Part shown: in pieces, positions 45,384 through 53,833 of the stretch
Layout: each line of letters begins with the position of its first letter
Position numbering within the stretch: the first letter of the stretch is position 1
Source of the DNA: an uncultured Pelagibacteraceae bacterium
GTDB taxonomy: Bacteria > Pseudomonadota > Alphaproteobacteria > Pelagibacterales > Pelagibacteraceae
DNA length: 53,833 nucleotides
Reading direction: 5' to 3'
Assembly: GCA_902543295.1 (NCBI GenBank)
Contig: CACBXW010000007.1
Span: forward strand, 1-53,833
Notes under the pieces: model-generated
Seen by the model: only the letters and a program-made list of their open reading frames with translations
What the model was told of the DNA's origin: nothing
Databases searched by the model: none
Made by a program: the position numbers and the translations under genes

Positions 45384-46268
45384 ATGTTAAGCAAAAATCA
45401 ATTTAATAAAGGTATAATTTTAACGGCATTTGGTTCTTTCTGGTGGGGTTTTATTGGAGTTATATATTTTAAATATATTGCTTTTGCTGGCCACATTGAA
45501 GTTGTCCTACATCGAAGTGCATGGACAACTGTTATGCTAATTTTAACAACAATTATTTTATCAAAGTGGAAAAAATTTAGCTCGGTTTTTAAAGATAAAA
45601 AAAAAATTATGATGCTATTTTTATCTGGATTATTAATTTTTACGAATTGGGCTGTTTGGATTTATGCAATAGGGAATGATCAAGTTATAGATGCTAGTTT
45701 TGGATATTTTATAATGCCTATAATAAGTGTTTTTTTAGGTTATTTTTTTTTAAAAGAGGAATTAAGTTTCAAAACTAAAATTTCACTTTTAATCGTAACT
45801 ATATCAATTTTGTATTTAGTAATATCTAGTTTCCAATCAATTCCATGGGTTGGATTAATAGTAGCTTTAAGTTGGAGTTTTTATAATTTAGTAAGAAAAA
45901 AAATTGATGTAGACACAGATATTGGTTTATTAGTTGAAAGTTTATTTATTTTTCCAGCGGTAATATTTGCTTTTTATTTAATTGTACAAAATGATTTAAA
46001 TGATTTTGATATATCGAATGTTAAATTAATGTTAATATTCATGCTGGCAGGCCCTATGACCGTGATTCCTTTATATCTATATGTTAGAGGTGTTGAATTA
46101 TGTGGTTTAGGTCCGACTGGTATGGTTTTTTATATAACTCCAACTTTGCAATTCTTGTTGGGTTATTTCTTATATAATGAGGAATTAGATATACATAAAT
46201 TAATCAGCTTTATTTTGATATGGATTGCTGTATCGATATACCTAAAAGATTTGTATGAAAAAAATTAA
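45384..46268 (+). CDS. rarD: RarD-like EamA transporter
   Basis: DMT-superfamily protein of 294 aa with ten membrane helices in two EamA repeats. GSFWWGFIGVIYFKYIAFAGHIEVVLHRSAWT is the RarD N-terminus; NWAVWIYAIGNDQVIDASFGYFIMP and AGPMTVIPLYLYVRGVELCGLGPTGMVFYITPTLQFLLGYFLYNEEL continue the match. A TTG at 45372 would add four residues; I chose the ATG. The substrate is unknown. It overlaps the transglycosylase gene by 14 bp. Confidence 0.87.
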   Translation: MLSKNQFNKGIILTAFGSFWWGFIGVIYFKYIAFAGHIEVVLHRSAWTTVMLILTTIILSKWKKFSSVFKDKKKIMMLFLSGLLIFTNWAVWIYAIGNDQVIDASFGYFIMPIISVFLGYFFLKEELSFKTKISLLIVTISILYLVISSFQSIPWVGLIVALSWSFYNLVRKKIDVDTDIGLLVESLFIFPAVIFAFYLIVQNDLNDFDISNVKLMLIFMLAGPMTVIPLYLYVRGVELCGLGPTGMVFYITPTLQFLLGYFLYNEELDIHKLISFILIWIAVSIYLKDLYEKN

Positions 46269-47250
46269 ATTATTTATCATATCAATATTAATTATATTAA
46301 ATTCTTCAATTCTAATCGCTGATGATTTTAACAATTGGAAAATTAAATTTAAAAAAAGAGCTATTAATGAAGGTATTAGTAAATCAACAGTTAATAATTT
46401 AATAGATAAAACAAAGTTTTTACCTGATGTAATAAAGTATGACAGATACCAGCCAGAATTCTATGAAGACACAAAGACATATATTTCAAAAAGAACATCG
46501 TCAAAAAAAGTAAAATTAGGAAAAATTATATTAAATAAAGAAAATAATATTATTAATAAAGTATCTTCTGAATACAAAGTAGATAAAAATTTACTATTAG
46601 CACTAATGGGTATTGAAACTAACTTTGGAAACTATTTAGGCAAAATGGATATTATTTCTTCACTTGCAACCTTAAGCTTCGATCAAAGAAGAAGTGAATT
46701 TTTTACTAAAGAATTAATCACTCTTTTAAAATTAGTAGACGCAAAAATTATAGATCCAAGCACATTATTTGGATCTTGGGCGGGTGCATTTGGCAATTTT
46801 CAATTTATGCCATCCACAATTGAAAATCATGCCATTGACTATAATAAAGATGGATCAATTGATCTAAAAAATATTGAGGACTCTTTTGCATCTGCAGCTA
46901 ACTATTTAAGTAATCTTGGATGGAATGATAATACTCCGTGTTTTTATAGAATTAATCTAAATGAAAATATTCCTGATAAATATTTAAATACATCAGCAAA
47001 AAAAATTAAACATGAGAGAAAAGTAAAATATTTAAAAAATTATATAAAAAATTCGTCTTTTTTGGACAAATATGACAATTTGACAGCAGCAATAGTTACT
47101 CCTGATGCTGAAATAGTTGAAAATGCAAATAAACTTAAACCAGCATATATTATTTTTAATAATTATAAGCTAATCTTAAAGTGGAACAGGTCATTAAGAT
47201 TTAGTTTGGCTGTATGCACATTAAAAAATAGTTTTGAAAATGAAACTTAA
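46255..47250 (+). CDS. mltB: Lytic murein transglycosylase (MltB type)
   Basis: SLT_2-fold transglycosylase of 331 aa with a Sec signal peptide (about 1-22). The catalytic glutamate is in ALMGIETNFGNYLG, followed by DIISSLATLSFDQRRSEFF and GSWAGAFGNFQFMPSTIENHAIDYNKDG. There is no lipobox, unlike E. coli MltB. It cleaves peptidoglycan glycans to anhydro-muropeptides. It overlaps the rlpA-like gene by 17 bp in the standard order mltB-rlpA-dac-tmk-holB. Confidence 0.92.
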   Translation: MKKIKLFIISILIILNSSILIADDFNNWKIKFKKRAINEGISKSTVNNLIDKTKFLPDVIKYDRYQPEFYEDTKTYISKRTSSKKVKLGKIILNKENNIINKVSSEYKVDKNLLLALMGIETNFGNYLGKMDIISSLATLSFDQRRSEFFTKELITLLKLVDAKIIDPSTLFGSWAGAFGNFQFMPSTIENHAIDYNKDGSIDLKNIEDSFASAANYLSNLGWNDNTPCFYRINLNENIPDKYLNTSAKKIKHERKVKYLKNYIKNSSFLDKYDNLTAAIVTPDAEIVENANKLKPAYIIFNNYKLILKWNRSLRFSLAVCTLKNSFENET

Positions 47251-47992
47251 GATAATAATTTTTTTAGCAATAATTTTAACAGCATGTGAAACTACTAATA
47301 AAAAAGTAATCACGAATAAAGATTTCAAAAATTATTCAAATGATGGATTTGCTCTCATATATAATAATGATATTTTCAAAAAACGAATAATTTCAAAAAA
47401 AATAGATCAAAGATCATTAATTATTTTCAATAATAAACTTAAAAAAGATACAGATATAAAAATAACAAATTTATTAAATGAAAAGTATTTAATTGCTAAA
47501 GTAGGAAAAAATTCAAAATATCCAATTTTTTATAATTCAGTAATTTCTGAAAGGATTGCCATTGAACTTGATATTGATCCTGATCAACCCTATGTACGTG
47601 TAGAAACAATAAATTCTAGTAATACTTTTGTTGCAAATAAAGCTAAAACATTTGATGAGGAAAAAAAAGTAGCTAATAAAGCTCCAGTAGACAGCATTTC
47701 AATCCAAAACATATCAATTGAAAAAGATAATAATTCAAAAGTTGAAAAGGTGAAAAATACAAAATTTGAATTTATAATTAAATTTGCCGATTTATTTTTT
47801 GAAGAATCTGCAATTACATTGAAAAAAAGACTTGAGGATGAATATAATTTAAAAGACATAAATATCAAAAAAATGTCTAAAAATTTATATAGGGTTTATA
47901 AAGGTCCTTTTTATAATTTAGGATCAATTAAAAATGTATATAATGAGATTGCTGATATAAATTTTGAAAATATTGAACTAATAAAATTATGA
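47234..47992 (+). CDS. rlpA: Degenerate RlpA-like lipoprotein with SPOR domain
   Basis: A 252-aa lipoprotein: lipobox LTAC at the end of the signal (C18-19 region). Residues about 30-120 follow the RlpA double-psi barrel pattern (DIKITNLLNEKYLIAKVG, then ISERIAIELDIDPDQPYVRVE). The catalytic segments NDRGP, GE and AAH are replaced by GKNSKYP and unrelated residues. The C-terminus (about 175-250) is a SPOR domain (KFEFIIKFADLFFEES...YRVYKGPF), which binds denuded septal glycans. It is probably a non-catalytic septal protein. It lies in the rlpA place between mltB and dac. Confidence 0.75.
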   Translation: MKMKLKIIIFLAIILTACETTNKKVITNKDFKNYSNDGFALIYNNDIFKKRIISKKIDQRSLIIFNNKLKKDTDIKITNLLNEKYLIAKVGKNSKYPIFYNSVISERIAIELDIDPDQPYVRVETINSSNTFVANKAKTFDEEKKVANKAPVDSISIQNISIEKDNNSKVEKVKNTKFEFIIKFADLFFEESAITLKKRLEDEYNLKDINIKKMSKNLYRVYKGPFYNLGSIKNVYNEIADINFENIELIKL

Positions 47993-49143
47993 AAATAAAA
48001 GCATTATTAAGTTTTGTCCTATCATTTTTAATTATAACTAATATTTCTTATGCAAAATTTAACATAAATGCACGAACTGCAATTTTACAAGACTATTTAT
48101 CTGGTGAAATTTTATATGAAAAAAATCCTGATGAGAGAATATTTCCTGCTTCTATGACAAAAATAATGACTTCAATCGTTGCTTTTGATTTATTGAAAAG
48201 TGGCGAAATCACTTTAGATGAAAAATTTATTGTTTCTGAAAATGCTTGGAGATTATCCTCATCTGGTTATTCATCAATGTTTATAATGGTTGGAGATGAA
48301 GTTTCGGTAGAAGATTTATTATTAGGTATAATTGTTGCTTCAGGTAATGATGCTTGTGTAGCTTTGGCTGAAGGTATTGCAGGAACTGAGGACGAGTTTG
48401 CTTTACTAATGACTGAGAAAGCTCAAGAAATTGGGATGGAAAATACTAATTTTTCAAATTCGTCAGGGATTAACGATGATAACAATTATTCAACCGTTAG
48501 AGATATTTTAATTATGTCGAATTATTTAATCAAAGAACATCCTAAATATTATGAGTATTTTAAAATTAAAGAATTTACTTGGAGTAGGACTGGAGGGGAT
48601 CCAATTACACAAGGAAATAGAAATCCATTATTGTATAAAAATATGGGTGTAGATGGAATTAAAACTGGCTACCTCGGTTCTGAAAAATATTCATTAGCCT
48701 CATCTATATTAAGAAAAGAAAGAAGATTAATAGCTGTTGCAAGTGGTTTTGAAACAAAAAATTCAAGATCAAAACAATCACAAAAGTTACTAACTTGGGG
48801 AATTACAAATTTTGATACAATAAAAATAAGTAATGATAACGAATATCTTTATGAACTAGATGTATGGCAGGGAAATAAGAAAAAAGTAAAAGTTAATGCT
48901 AAAGATGTAATTTATAAGACTATTCCAAAAGCTAAAAAAAAATATATGAAAGTGAAGATTGTTTATGAAGGACCTATACAAGCGCCGATAAAAAAGGGTG
49001 AAAAATTAGCAGAAATAAAAGTATTATATAAAGATGAAGTTATATCTAATCATGACTTATTTTCTACAGAAAATATCAAACAGCAAAATGCAATATCAAG
49101 GTTGATATCTTCTATCAATTTTTTGATATGGGGCGATGTCTAA
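47989..49143 (+). CDS. dacC: D-alanyl-D-alanine carboxypeptidase (PBP5/6 type)
   Basis: Serine carboxypeptidase S11 of 384 aa with a signal peptide (about 1-22). The active-site motifs are SMTK (S55, K58), SGND (SXN) and KTG in DGIKTGYLG. The C-terminal PBP5-C beta domain and a final amphipathic/hydrophobic anchor (ISRLISSINFLIWGDV) attach it to the membrane. It trims the fifth D-Ala from muropeptides. It overlaps rlpA by 4 bp and tmk by 8 bp. Confidence 0.93.
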   Translation: MKIKALLSFVLSFLIITNISYAKFNINARTAILQDYLSGEILYEKNPDERIFPASMTKIMTSIVAFDLLKSGEITLDEKFIVSENAWRLSSSGYSSMFIMVGDEVSVEDLLLGIIVASGNDACVALAEGIAGTEDEFALLMTEKAQEIGMENTNFSNSSGINDDNNYSTVRDILIMSNYLIKEHPKYYEYFKIKEFTWSRTGGDPITQGNRNPLLYKNMGVDGIKTGYLGSEKYSLASSILRKERRLIAVASGFETKNSRSKQSQKLLTWGITNFDTIKISNDNEYLYELDVWQGNKKKVKVNAKDVIYKTIPKAKKKYMKVKIVYEGPIQAPIKKGEKLAEIKVLYKDEVISNHDLFSTENIKQQNAISRLISSINFLIWGDV

Positions 49144-49750
49144 ATATCCAATTATTATATTTGAAGGCATTGAGGCCTCAGGAAAAACTACAAATTTTAA
49201 AATTGCTGCAAATTATTTAAAAAAGCGAAGAAAAAGTTTTATTAAATTAAGAGAGCCTGGTGGTTCAATTTTTTCAGAAAAAATAAGAAAATTGATTTTA
49301 AATAAGAAACTAAATTTAAATAATAAAACCGATTTATTGTTATTTTATGCTGGAAGATCAGAAAATTTTGAGAAAATTATTAAAAAATATTATAAAAAAA
49401 AAATAATATTAATTGATCGTTTTACAGATTCTACTATTGCGTATCAACATTATGGAATGAAAATTGATTTAAAAGTAATCAAAATGCTGAATAAGTTTAT
49501 AATTGGAAATTTTAATCCTGATATAGTTTTTTTAAGCACTGTAAATGCAAAAAATTTACAAAAAAGACTCAGAAATAGATCTAACTTAAATAGATATGAT
49601 AAATTTAAACTTAAATTTTATAACAAAGTTCAGAACGGGTATGAAAAAATATCAAGCAATAAGAACAAATATATTAAAATTAATTCAAACACTAATACAA
49701 TTAACGAAGTAAAAAAAATCATAATAAATAAACTTGAGAAAATAATATAA
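49136..49750 (+). CDS. tmk: Thymidylate kinase
   Basis: Tmk of 204 aa. The P-loop is FEGIEASGKTT (residues 9-19), the DRX-type motif IDRFTDSTIAYQ and the REPGG motif bind dTMP. It converts dTMP to dTDP. It overlaps dac by 8 bp and abuts holB with no gap. Confidence 0.93.
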   Translation: MSKYPIIIFEGIEASGKTTNFKIAANYLKKRRKSFIKLREPGGSIFSEKIRKLILNKKLNLNNKTDLLLFYAGRSENFEKIIKKYYKKKIILIDRFTDSTIAYQHYGMKIDLKVIKMLNKFIIGNFNPDIVFLSTVNAKNLQKRLRNRSNLNRYDKFKLKFYNKVQNGYEKISSNKNKYIKINSNTNTINEVKKIIINKLEKII

Positions 49751-50620
49751 ATGTCTGAACATAAATTAATAGGACATGAATCATATTTAGGAAAATTTGT
49801 AACACTTTACGAAAATAATGAACTTCCAAATAAAATTTTGTTATCTGGTAAAAAAGGTATTGGAAAATCATTACTTACAGAAAAATTTTTATATAAAATT
49901 TTTAATTCTAATAACGATAATGAGCTAATAAAAAACAAATCCCATCCTAATATTTTAAGTATAAAAAAAAATAATGATAAAAAAAATATAGAAATTGATC
50001 AAATTAGAGAAATCATAAAGTTTACAAATCAATCCTCCTTTAATAATAAATCGAGATTTATAATTCTCGACGATGTTGAATTTTTAAATATTAATTCATC
50101 AAATGCTTTATTAAAAAATTTAGAAGAACCAAATGAAAATGTTTTTTTTATTTTAATTTTTAATTCAGAGAAGTTTTTAATAGACACAATAAAATCTCGA
50201 TGTATAGAATTTAAATTAAGTCTATCTAATGAGAATACTAGATTGATTATCAATAATTACTTTAATGAAAATATTTATGAACAAATAAATTCAAATTTAA
50301 TAAATTATTACTCAACACCTTTTTTTTTAATATCCTTAATAAACTATATGAATGAATTTGAATTATCAGTATCCGAAACCACAGTTGATGATTTATTAGT
50401 TAATTTAATTAATAATAAGCACTATATTAAACAAGAATTTATAAGAGATAATTTAAATATGATTATTGAATTATTTTTTTATAAACATATAAACACAACA
50501 AAAAAATTGTCATATAAAGTTAAAGAATATTATTATTCAAAATTATCTAATGTAAAAAAATATAATCTTGATTATGAAACTTTTTTTTTAGAATTTAAGG
50601 ATCAATTATTAAGTGAATAA
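49751..50620 (+). CDS. holB: DNA polymerase III subunit delta'
   Basis: HolB of 289 aa. The AAA+ part shows LLSGKKGIGKSLLTEKFLYK (P-loop), FIILDDVEFLNINSSNALLKNLEEPNENVFFILI (Walker B and sensor 1, with the SRC motif KSRCIEFKL). The family's zinc-finger cysteines are not visible. It is a clamp-loader subunit. It abuts tmk and overlaps metG by 8 bp. Confidence 0.9.
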   Translation: MSEHKLIGHESYLGKFVTLYENNELPNKILLSGKKGIGKSLLTEKFLYKIFNSNNDNELIKNKSHPNILSIKKNNDKKNIEIDQIREIIKFTNQSSFNNKSRFIILDDVEFLNINSSNALLKNLEEPNENVFFILIFNSEKFLIDTIKSRCIEFKLSLSNENTRLIINNYFNENIYEQINSNLINYYSTPFFLISLINYMNEFELSVSETTVDDLLVNLINNKHYIKQEFIRDNLNMIIELFFYKHINTTKKLSYKVKEYYYSKLSNVKKYNLDYETFFLEFKDQLLSE

Positions 50621-52139
50621 AAATTATTATATAACAACACCAATTTACTATCCTTCCGCAAAACCTCATATGGGACATGCATATTCAAGTATAATTGCTG
50701 ATTTTTTTGCACGTTTCAAAAAAATTGATGGTTTTAATGTCTATTTTTTAACAGGTACAGATGAGCATGGTTTGAAAATACAAAGATCTGCTGAAAAGTT
50801 AAATAAGGATCCAAAATCTTTTTGTGATGAAATAAGTAAAACATTTGAGGATTTAACTAAAACATTAAACTTATCTAATACAGATTTTATTAGAACGACA
50901 GAAGATAGACATAAAGTATCTGTACAAAATTTATGGAATATACTTGAAAAAAATAATCAAATTTTTTTGTCTAAATATTCTGGTTGGTATTCTGTATCAG
51001 ATGAGGCCTTTTATAATGAAGAAGAGGTCGAAGAAAAAGATGGTTTAAAAGTTGCTAAATCATCCGGTTCAGCTGTTGAGTGGGTTGAAGAAGAATCTTT
51101 TTTTTTTAAACTTTCAGAATGGGAAAAACCGTTATTAGATTTTTATGAAAAAAATAAAAATTTCATATTACCTGAAAGTAGAAGAAATGAAGTAATAAGC
51201 TTTGTCAAAAGTGGATTAAAAGACTTATCTGTTAGTAGAAAAACATTTTCTTGGGGTGTAAAAGTACCAAGTGATGAAAATCATGTCGTTTATGTATGGT
51301 TAGATGCATTAACAAATTATTTAAGTTCTTTAAAATATCCCGATGAAAATAATGAATTATATAAAAGTTTTTGGCCAGCAGATTTACATATTATTGGTAA
51401 AGACATATTAAGATTTCACGCTATTTATTGGCCAGCATTCTTATTGGCTGCAAAAATAGAACCGCCAAAAAGGGTATACGGACATGGATGGATACTCTCT
51501 GGTGACGAAAAAATGTCAAAATCAAAAGGAAATATTTTAGATCCATTAGAAATAATAAATATTTATGGTTTAGATCCATTAAGATATTATTTACTTAAAG
51601 AAGTTTCTTTTGGTAATGATGGTAATATTTCTGAGGAAAAATTAGAAAATTGTATTAATAGCGATTTGGCAAATAATTTTGGAAATCTCTGTCAAAGAGT
51701 ACTTTCTTTTGCTGAAAAAAATTGTTCATCTTTAATACCTGATCATAAATTTACTGATGATGATTTTGAAATTTTAAAACCATTAAATAATCTAGATAAA
51801 ATAAGATCATTTATAGATAATCAAGATATAAACCAATATATGAGTTTTATTGTTGATAGATTGTTTTCTGCAAATAAATATTTTAATGATCAGGAACCTT
51901 GGAAGAAGAAAGATGATAGATTAAGGTTGAATACGATTGTTTATACTGCATTAGAATTAATTAGAAAAATTACTATTTTGCTTTATCCAGTAATGCCAGA
52001 AACATCAGTAAAAGTCCTAAATGTTTTTAATGAAACAGAAAATTCTATTGATTTTACATCAATTGATAATAATGAAATTTTAAAAAAAGATTTAAAAATA
52101 AATAAATTAGATATTTTGTTTAAAAAAATTGAAAAATGA
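50613..52139 (+). CDS. metG: Methionyl-tRNA synthetase
   Basis: Class I synthetase of 508 aa. The HIGH-type motif is PSAKPHMGHAYS and the KMSKS loop is DEKMSKSKGNILDP. The connective domain lacks the zinc cysteines, as in the short alphaproteobacterial form, and there is no C-terminal dimerisation domain. The start is GTG at 50613, 8 bp inside holB. It overlaps tatD by 4 bp. Confidence 0.95.
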   Translation: MNKNYYITTPIYYPSAKPHMGHAYSSIIADFFARFKKIDGFNVYFLTGTDEHGLKIQRSAEKLNKDPKSFCDEISKTFEDLTKTLNLSNTDFIRTTEDRHKVSVQNLWNILEKNNQIFLSKYSGWYSVSDEAFYNEEEVEEKDGLKVAKSSGSAVEWVEEESFFFKLSEWEKPLLDFYEKNKNFILPESRRNEVISFVKSGLKDLSVSRKTFSWGVKVPSDENHVVYVWLDALTNYLSSLKYPDENNELYKSFWPADLHIIGKDILRFHAIYWPAFLLAAKIEPPKRVYGHGWILSGDEKMSKSKGNILDPLEIINIYGLDPLRYYLLKEVSFGNDGNISEEKLENCINSDLANNFGNLCQRVLSFAEKNCSSLIPDHKFTDDDFEILKPLNNLDKIRSFIDNQDINQYMSFIVDRLFSANKYFNDQEPWKKKDDRLRLNTIVYTALELIRKITILLYPVMPETSVKVLNVFNETENSIDFTSIDNNEILKKDLKINKLDILFKKIEK

Positions 52140-52900
52140 TAGACTCTCATTGTCATCTTGATCACGAACCTCTTTATTCAAATATCAATGATGTTATAAA
52201 ACGTTCCAAGGAAAATGGATTAAAGAAAATTTTAACTATTTCAACCAATTCAAAAAGCTTTGAAAATATTAAAGAGATTATAAATCTTGATGAAATAATT
52301 TATGGAAGTATAGGTATTCACCCTCATGAGTCTAGTAATGATAATATGGATAAAAAATTCATTGTTGAAAATGCCAATAAATTTAAAAAGATAATTGGGG
52401 TAGGGGAGACAGGATTAGATTTCTATTATGAAAATAGTCATAAAGATGATCAAATTAAAAGTTTTGAGACACATATAGAAGCCTCTATTGAACTTAAATA
52501 TCCTTTGATAGTTCATTCTAGAAGTGCTGAAAGAGAAACATTTGATATTTTAAATAAATATAAAAATAGCGATATTAAAATACTCATGCACTGTTTTACA
52601 GGTTCAAAAGAGTTTGCTAAAAAAATGATGACATTAAATGCGTATTTTTCTGCAAGTGGAATAATAACATTTAAAAATAGTATTGATCTTCAAGAAACAT
52701 TTAAAATGATTGAAAATGATAAAATTTTAATTGAAACAGATAGCCCTTTTTTAGCACCTATACCAATGAGAGGTAAAAAAAACGAACCCTCTTTTATTAA
52801 ATATACATTGGAAAAACTTTCAGAATTAAAATCAAAAACTTTTGATGAATTAGAAACTATTACAAATGATAATTTTGAACGATTATTTTTTCAAAAATGA
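52136..52900 (+). CDS. tatD: TatD family metal-dependent hydrolase
   Basis: TIM-barrel hydrolase of 254 aa. Metal ligands are in DSHCHLDH (start), GVGETGLDFYY, IVHSRSAE, MHCFTGS and ETDSPFLAP. TatD proteins are 3'-5' DNases/RNases that work in repair. It is coupled to metG and to the next gene by 4-bp overlaps. Confidence 0.93.
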   Translation: MIDSHCHLDHEPLYSNINDVIKRSKENGLKKILTISTNSKSFENIKEIINLDEIIYGSIGIHPHESSNDNMDKKFIVENANKFKKIIGVGETGLDFYYENSHKDDQIKSFETHIEASIELKYPLIVHSRSAERETFDILNKYKNSDIKILMHCFTGSKEFAKKMMTLNAYFSASGIITFKNSIDLQETFKMIENDKILIETDSPFLAPIPMRGKKNEPSFIKYTLEKLSELKSKTFDELETITNDNFERLFFQK

Positions 52901-53673
52901 CTATAAAATTTATAATATTAGGTTGTGGAAGCTCAATGGGTGTGCCAAGACCTGATGGTTTTTTTGGAAATTGCGATCCCAAAAATAAGAAAAATTATAG
53001 AACAAGATGTTCAGCCCTTATTAAAACTTTTAATGAAAACATTTTAATTGATACATCTCCAGACTTAAGACAACAGTTATTACGACATAAAATTAAGAAA
53101 ATTGATAAAGTATTCTATTCTCATATGCATGCTGATCAAACACATGGAATAAATGATTTAAGATCTTTTTTTATTAATAGTAGAAAACAAGTTAATGTTT
53201 ATGCTGATAATGAAACATCCAAATATTTAAAACAAAGTTTTTCATATTGTTTTGAAAGTTTCTCAAAAGAATATCCAGCTACTTTAAAATTAAATAAATT
53301 AAAAAAAAATTCGTTTATTAAACATAAAAATAAAAATTTAAAATTTAAATCGATTGTTGTTCAACATGGTTCAGTCAAATCTAATTGTTTTATAATTGAC
53401 AAAAAACTTGCATACATTACTGATGTAAGTGATATTTACAAAAAAGATTATTTTTATTTTAAAAATCTTAAGTATTTAATAATTGATTGTCTTTGGTACA
53501 ATTTTCATCCATCACACTTCAATTTAGAAAAATCTTTACACTTCATCAAAAAATTTAAACCAAAAAATGCTATTCTTTCAAATTTATCACCAGTGTTAGA
53601 TTATAATCAGTTAAAGAAAGTTATACCTAAAAATGTTATACCAGCACATGATGGTTTAACTGTAGAACTATAG
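52897..53673 (+). CDS. Beta-lactamase-fold hydrolase (PhnP-like)
   Basis: A 258-aa MBL-fold protein. LGCGSSMGVPRPDGFFGNCD and NYRTRCSALI are the N-terminal family marks. The metal motif is SHMHADQTHGINDLR, in which the second ligand Asp of THXHXDH is Met and the last His is Gln. Late ligands are in AYITDVSD and VIPAHDG. Relatives include PhnP-like phosphodiesterases. The substrate is unknown. It closes the operon begun by rarD or mltB. Confidence 0.87.
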   Translation: MTIKFIILGCGSSMGVPRPDGFFGNCDPKNKKNYRTRCSALIKTFNENILIDTSPDLRQQLLRHKIKKIDKVFYSHMHADQTHGINDLRSFFINSRKQVNVYADNETSKYLKQSFSYCFESFSKEYPATLKLNKLKKNSFIKHKNKNLKFKSIVVQHGSVKSNCFIIDKKLAYITDVSDIYKKDYFYFKNLKYLIIDCLWYNFHPSHFNLEKSLHFIKKFKPKNAILSNLSPVLDYNQLKKVIPKNVIPAHDGLTVEL

Positions 53674-53833
53674 TATTTCTTCAATTTTATTTATGATTTT
53701 ATTTGATGTTGGTTTTGTAAAAGAAGCATATGTTTCCTCTACATTTCCCTGTTTATTGATTAATATTTTATGAAAATTCCACTTAGGAATTGCAGATTTG
53801 CCAAAATTATTTTGTGCCCACACAAAAATCTCA
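53668..53833 (-). CDS. Glutathione peroxidase, 3' end only
   Basis: The frame is open to the window edge and ends with TAG at 53668, overlapping the MBL gene stop by 6 bp. The last 55 residues include EIFVWAQNNFGKSAIPKWNF and then HKILINKQGNVEETYAS. PKWNF(X)KFL is the conserved C-terminal motif of glutathione peroxidases. The catalytic selenocysteine/cysteine part lies outside the window. Confidence 0.8.
   Translation of the reverse strand, partial: EIFVWAQNNFGKSAIPKWNFHKILINKQGNVEETYASFTKPTSNKIINKIEEIL

Overview
The window is a continuous stretch of chromosome from an AT-rich, streamlined alphaproteobacterium, most likely SAR11 (Candidatus Pelagibacter or a close relative). The reasons are very low G+C throughout, intergenic gaps that are mostly under 100 bp, many 1-17 bp gene overlaps, compact proteins, gene orders that are standard in Alphaproteobacteria but with members lost, and a marine-type phosphate and lipid-remodelling cluster. 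I see no insertion sequence, prophage, integrase, CRISPR array or rRNA. No gene-free stretch exceeds 300 bp; the longest, about 150 bp at 13943-14092, carries a terminator at its right edge.

Layout. (1) 1-13942: phosphate-stress island. It holds a PlcP-type lipid phosphoesterase and its partner glycosyltransferase Agt, sensor kinase PhoR, an unknown secreted protein, PstS with a textbook Pho box and a terminator behind it, PstC-PstA-PstB-PhoU-PhoB, a convergent SixA-like phosphatase, then polyphosphate kinase and Ppx. (2) 14093-15918: leftward operon with a small membrane protein, ArsC arsenate reductase, an aquaglyceroporin and a NUDIX hydrolase. A Pho-box-like direct repeat lies just upstream. 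(3) 15938-19479: zinc module (znuC-znuB-zur leftward, znuA rightward) around two tandem Zur-box palindromes; ZnuA has a long His/Asp/Lys repeat loop. (4) 19523-24502: Ldh-family reductase, xthA, erpA, dgt and argS. (5) 24502-32426: division, segregation and secretion run (shortened membrane protein, nagZ, scpA, scpB, tatABC, serS, yajC, secD, secF). (6) 32427-41340: a urate-oxidase-N-like membrane protein, uvrA, ssb, gyrA, coaD, a cyclophilin with two plausible starts, tgt and tRNA-Lys. (7) 41342-45323: M48 lipoprotein protease, a 25-residue membrane ORF, DUF502, recG, sdhE and tRNA-Ser. (8) 45384-53833: rarD, mltB, a degenerate RlpA, a PBP5-type carboxypeptidase, tmk, holB, metG, tatD, a beta-lactamase-fold hydrolase, and the 3' end of a glutathione peroxidase on the opposite strand.

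How the genes fit together. Regions 1 and 2 look like one physiological programme: scavenge phosphate (Pst), replace phospholipid with glycolipid (PlcP/Agt), store or mobilise polyphosphate (Ppk/Ppx), and probably detoxify arsenate that leaks in through the induced phosphate transporter (ArsC plus channel). Pho-box-like repeats of the same design occur at 6-23, 3763-3780 and 15901-15918. The link to arsenate detoxification is an inference from the repeats and the gene content. The rest is mostly core housekeeping. The less expected details are the degenerate RlpA, the lost SPOR domain, the probable dual-start cyclophilin and several unexplained palindromes.
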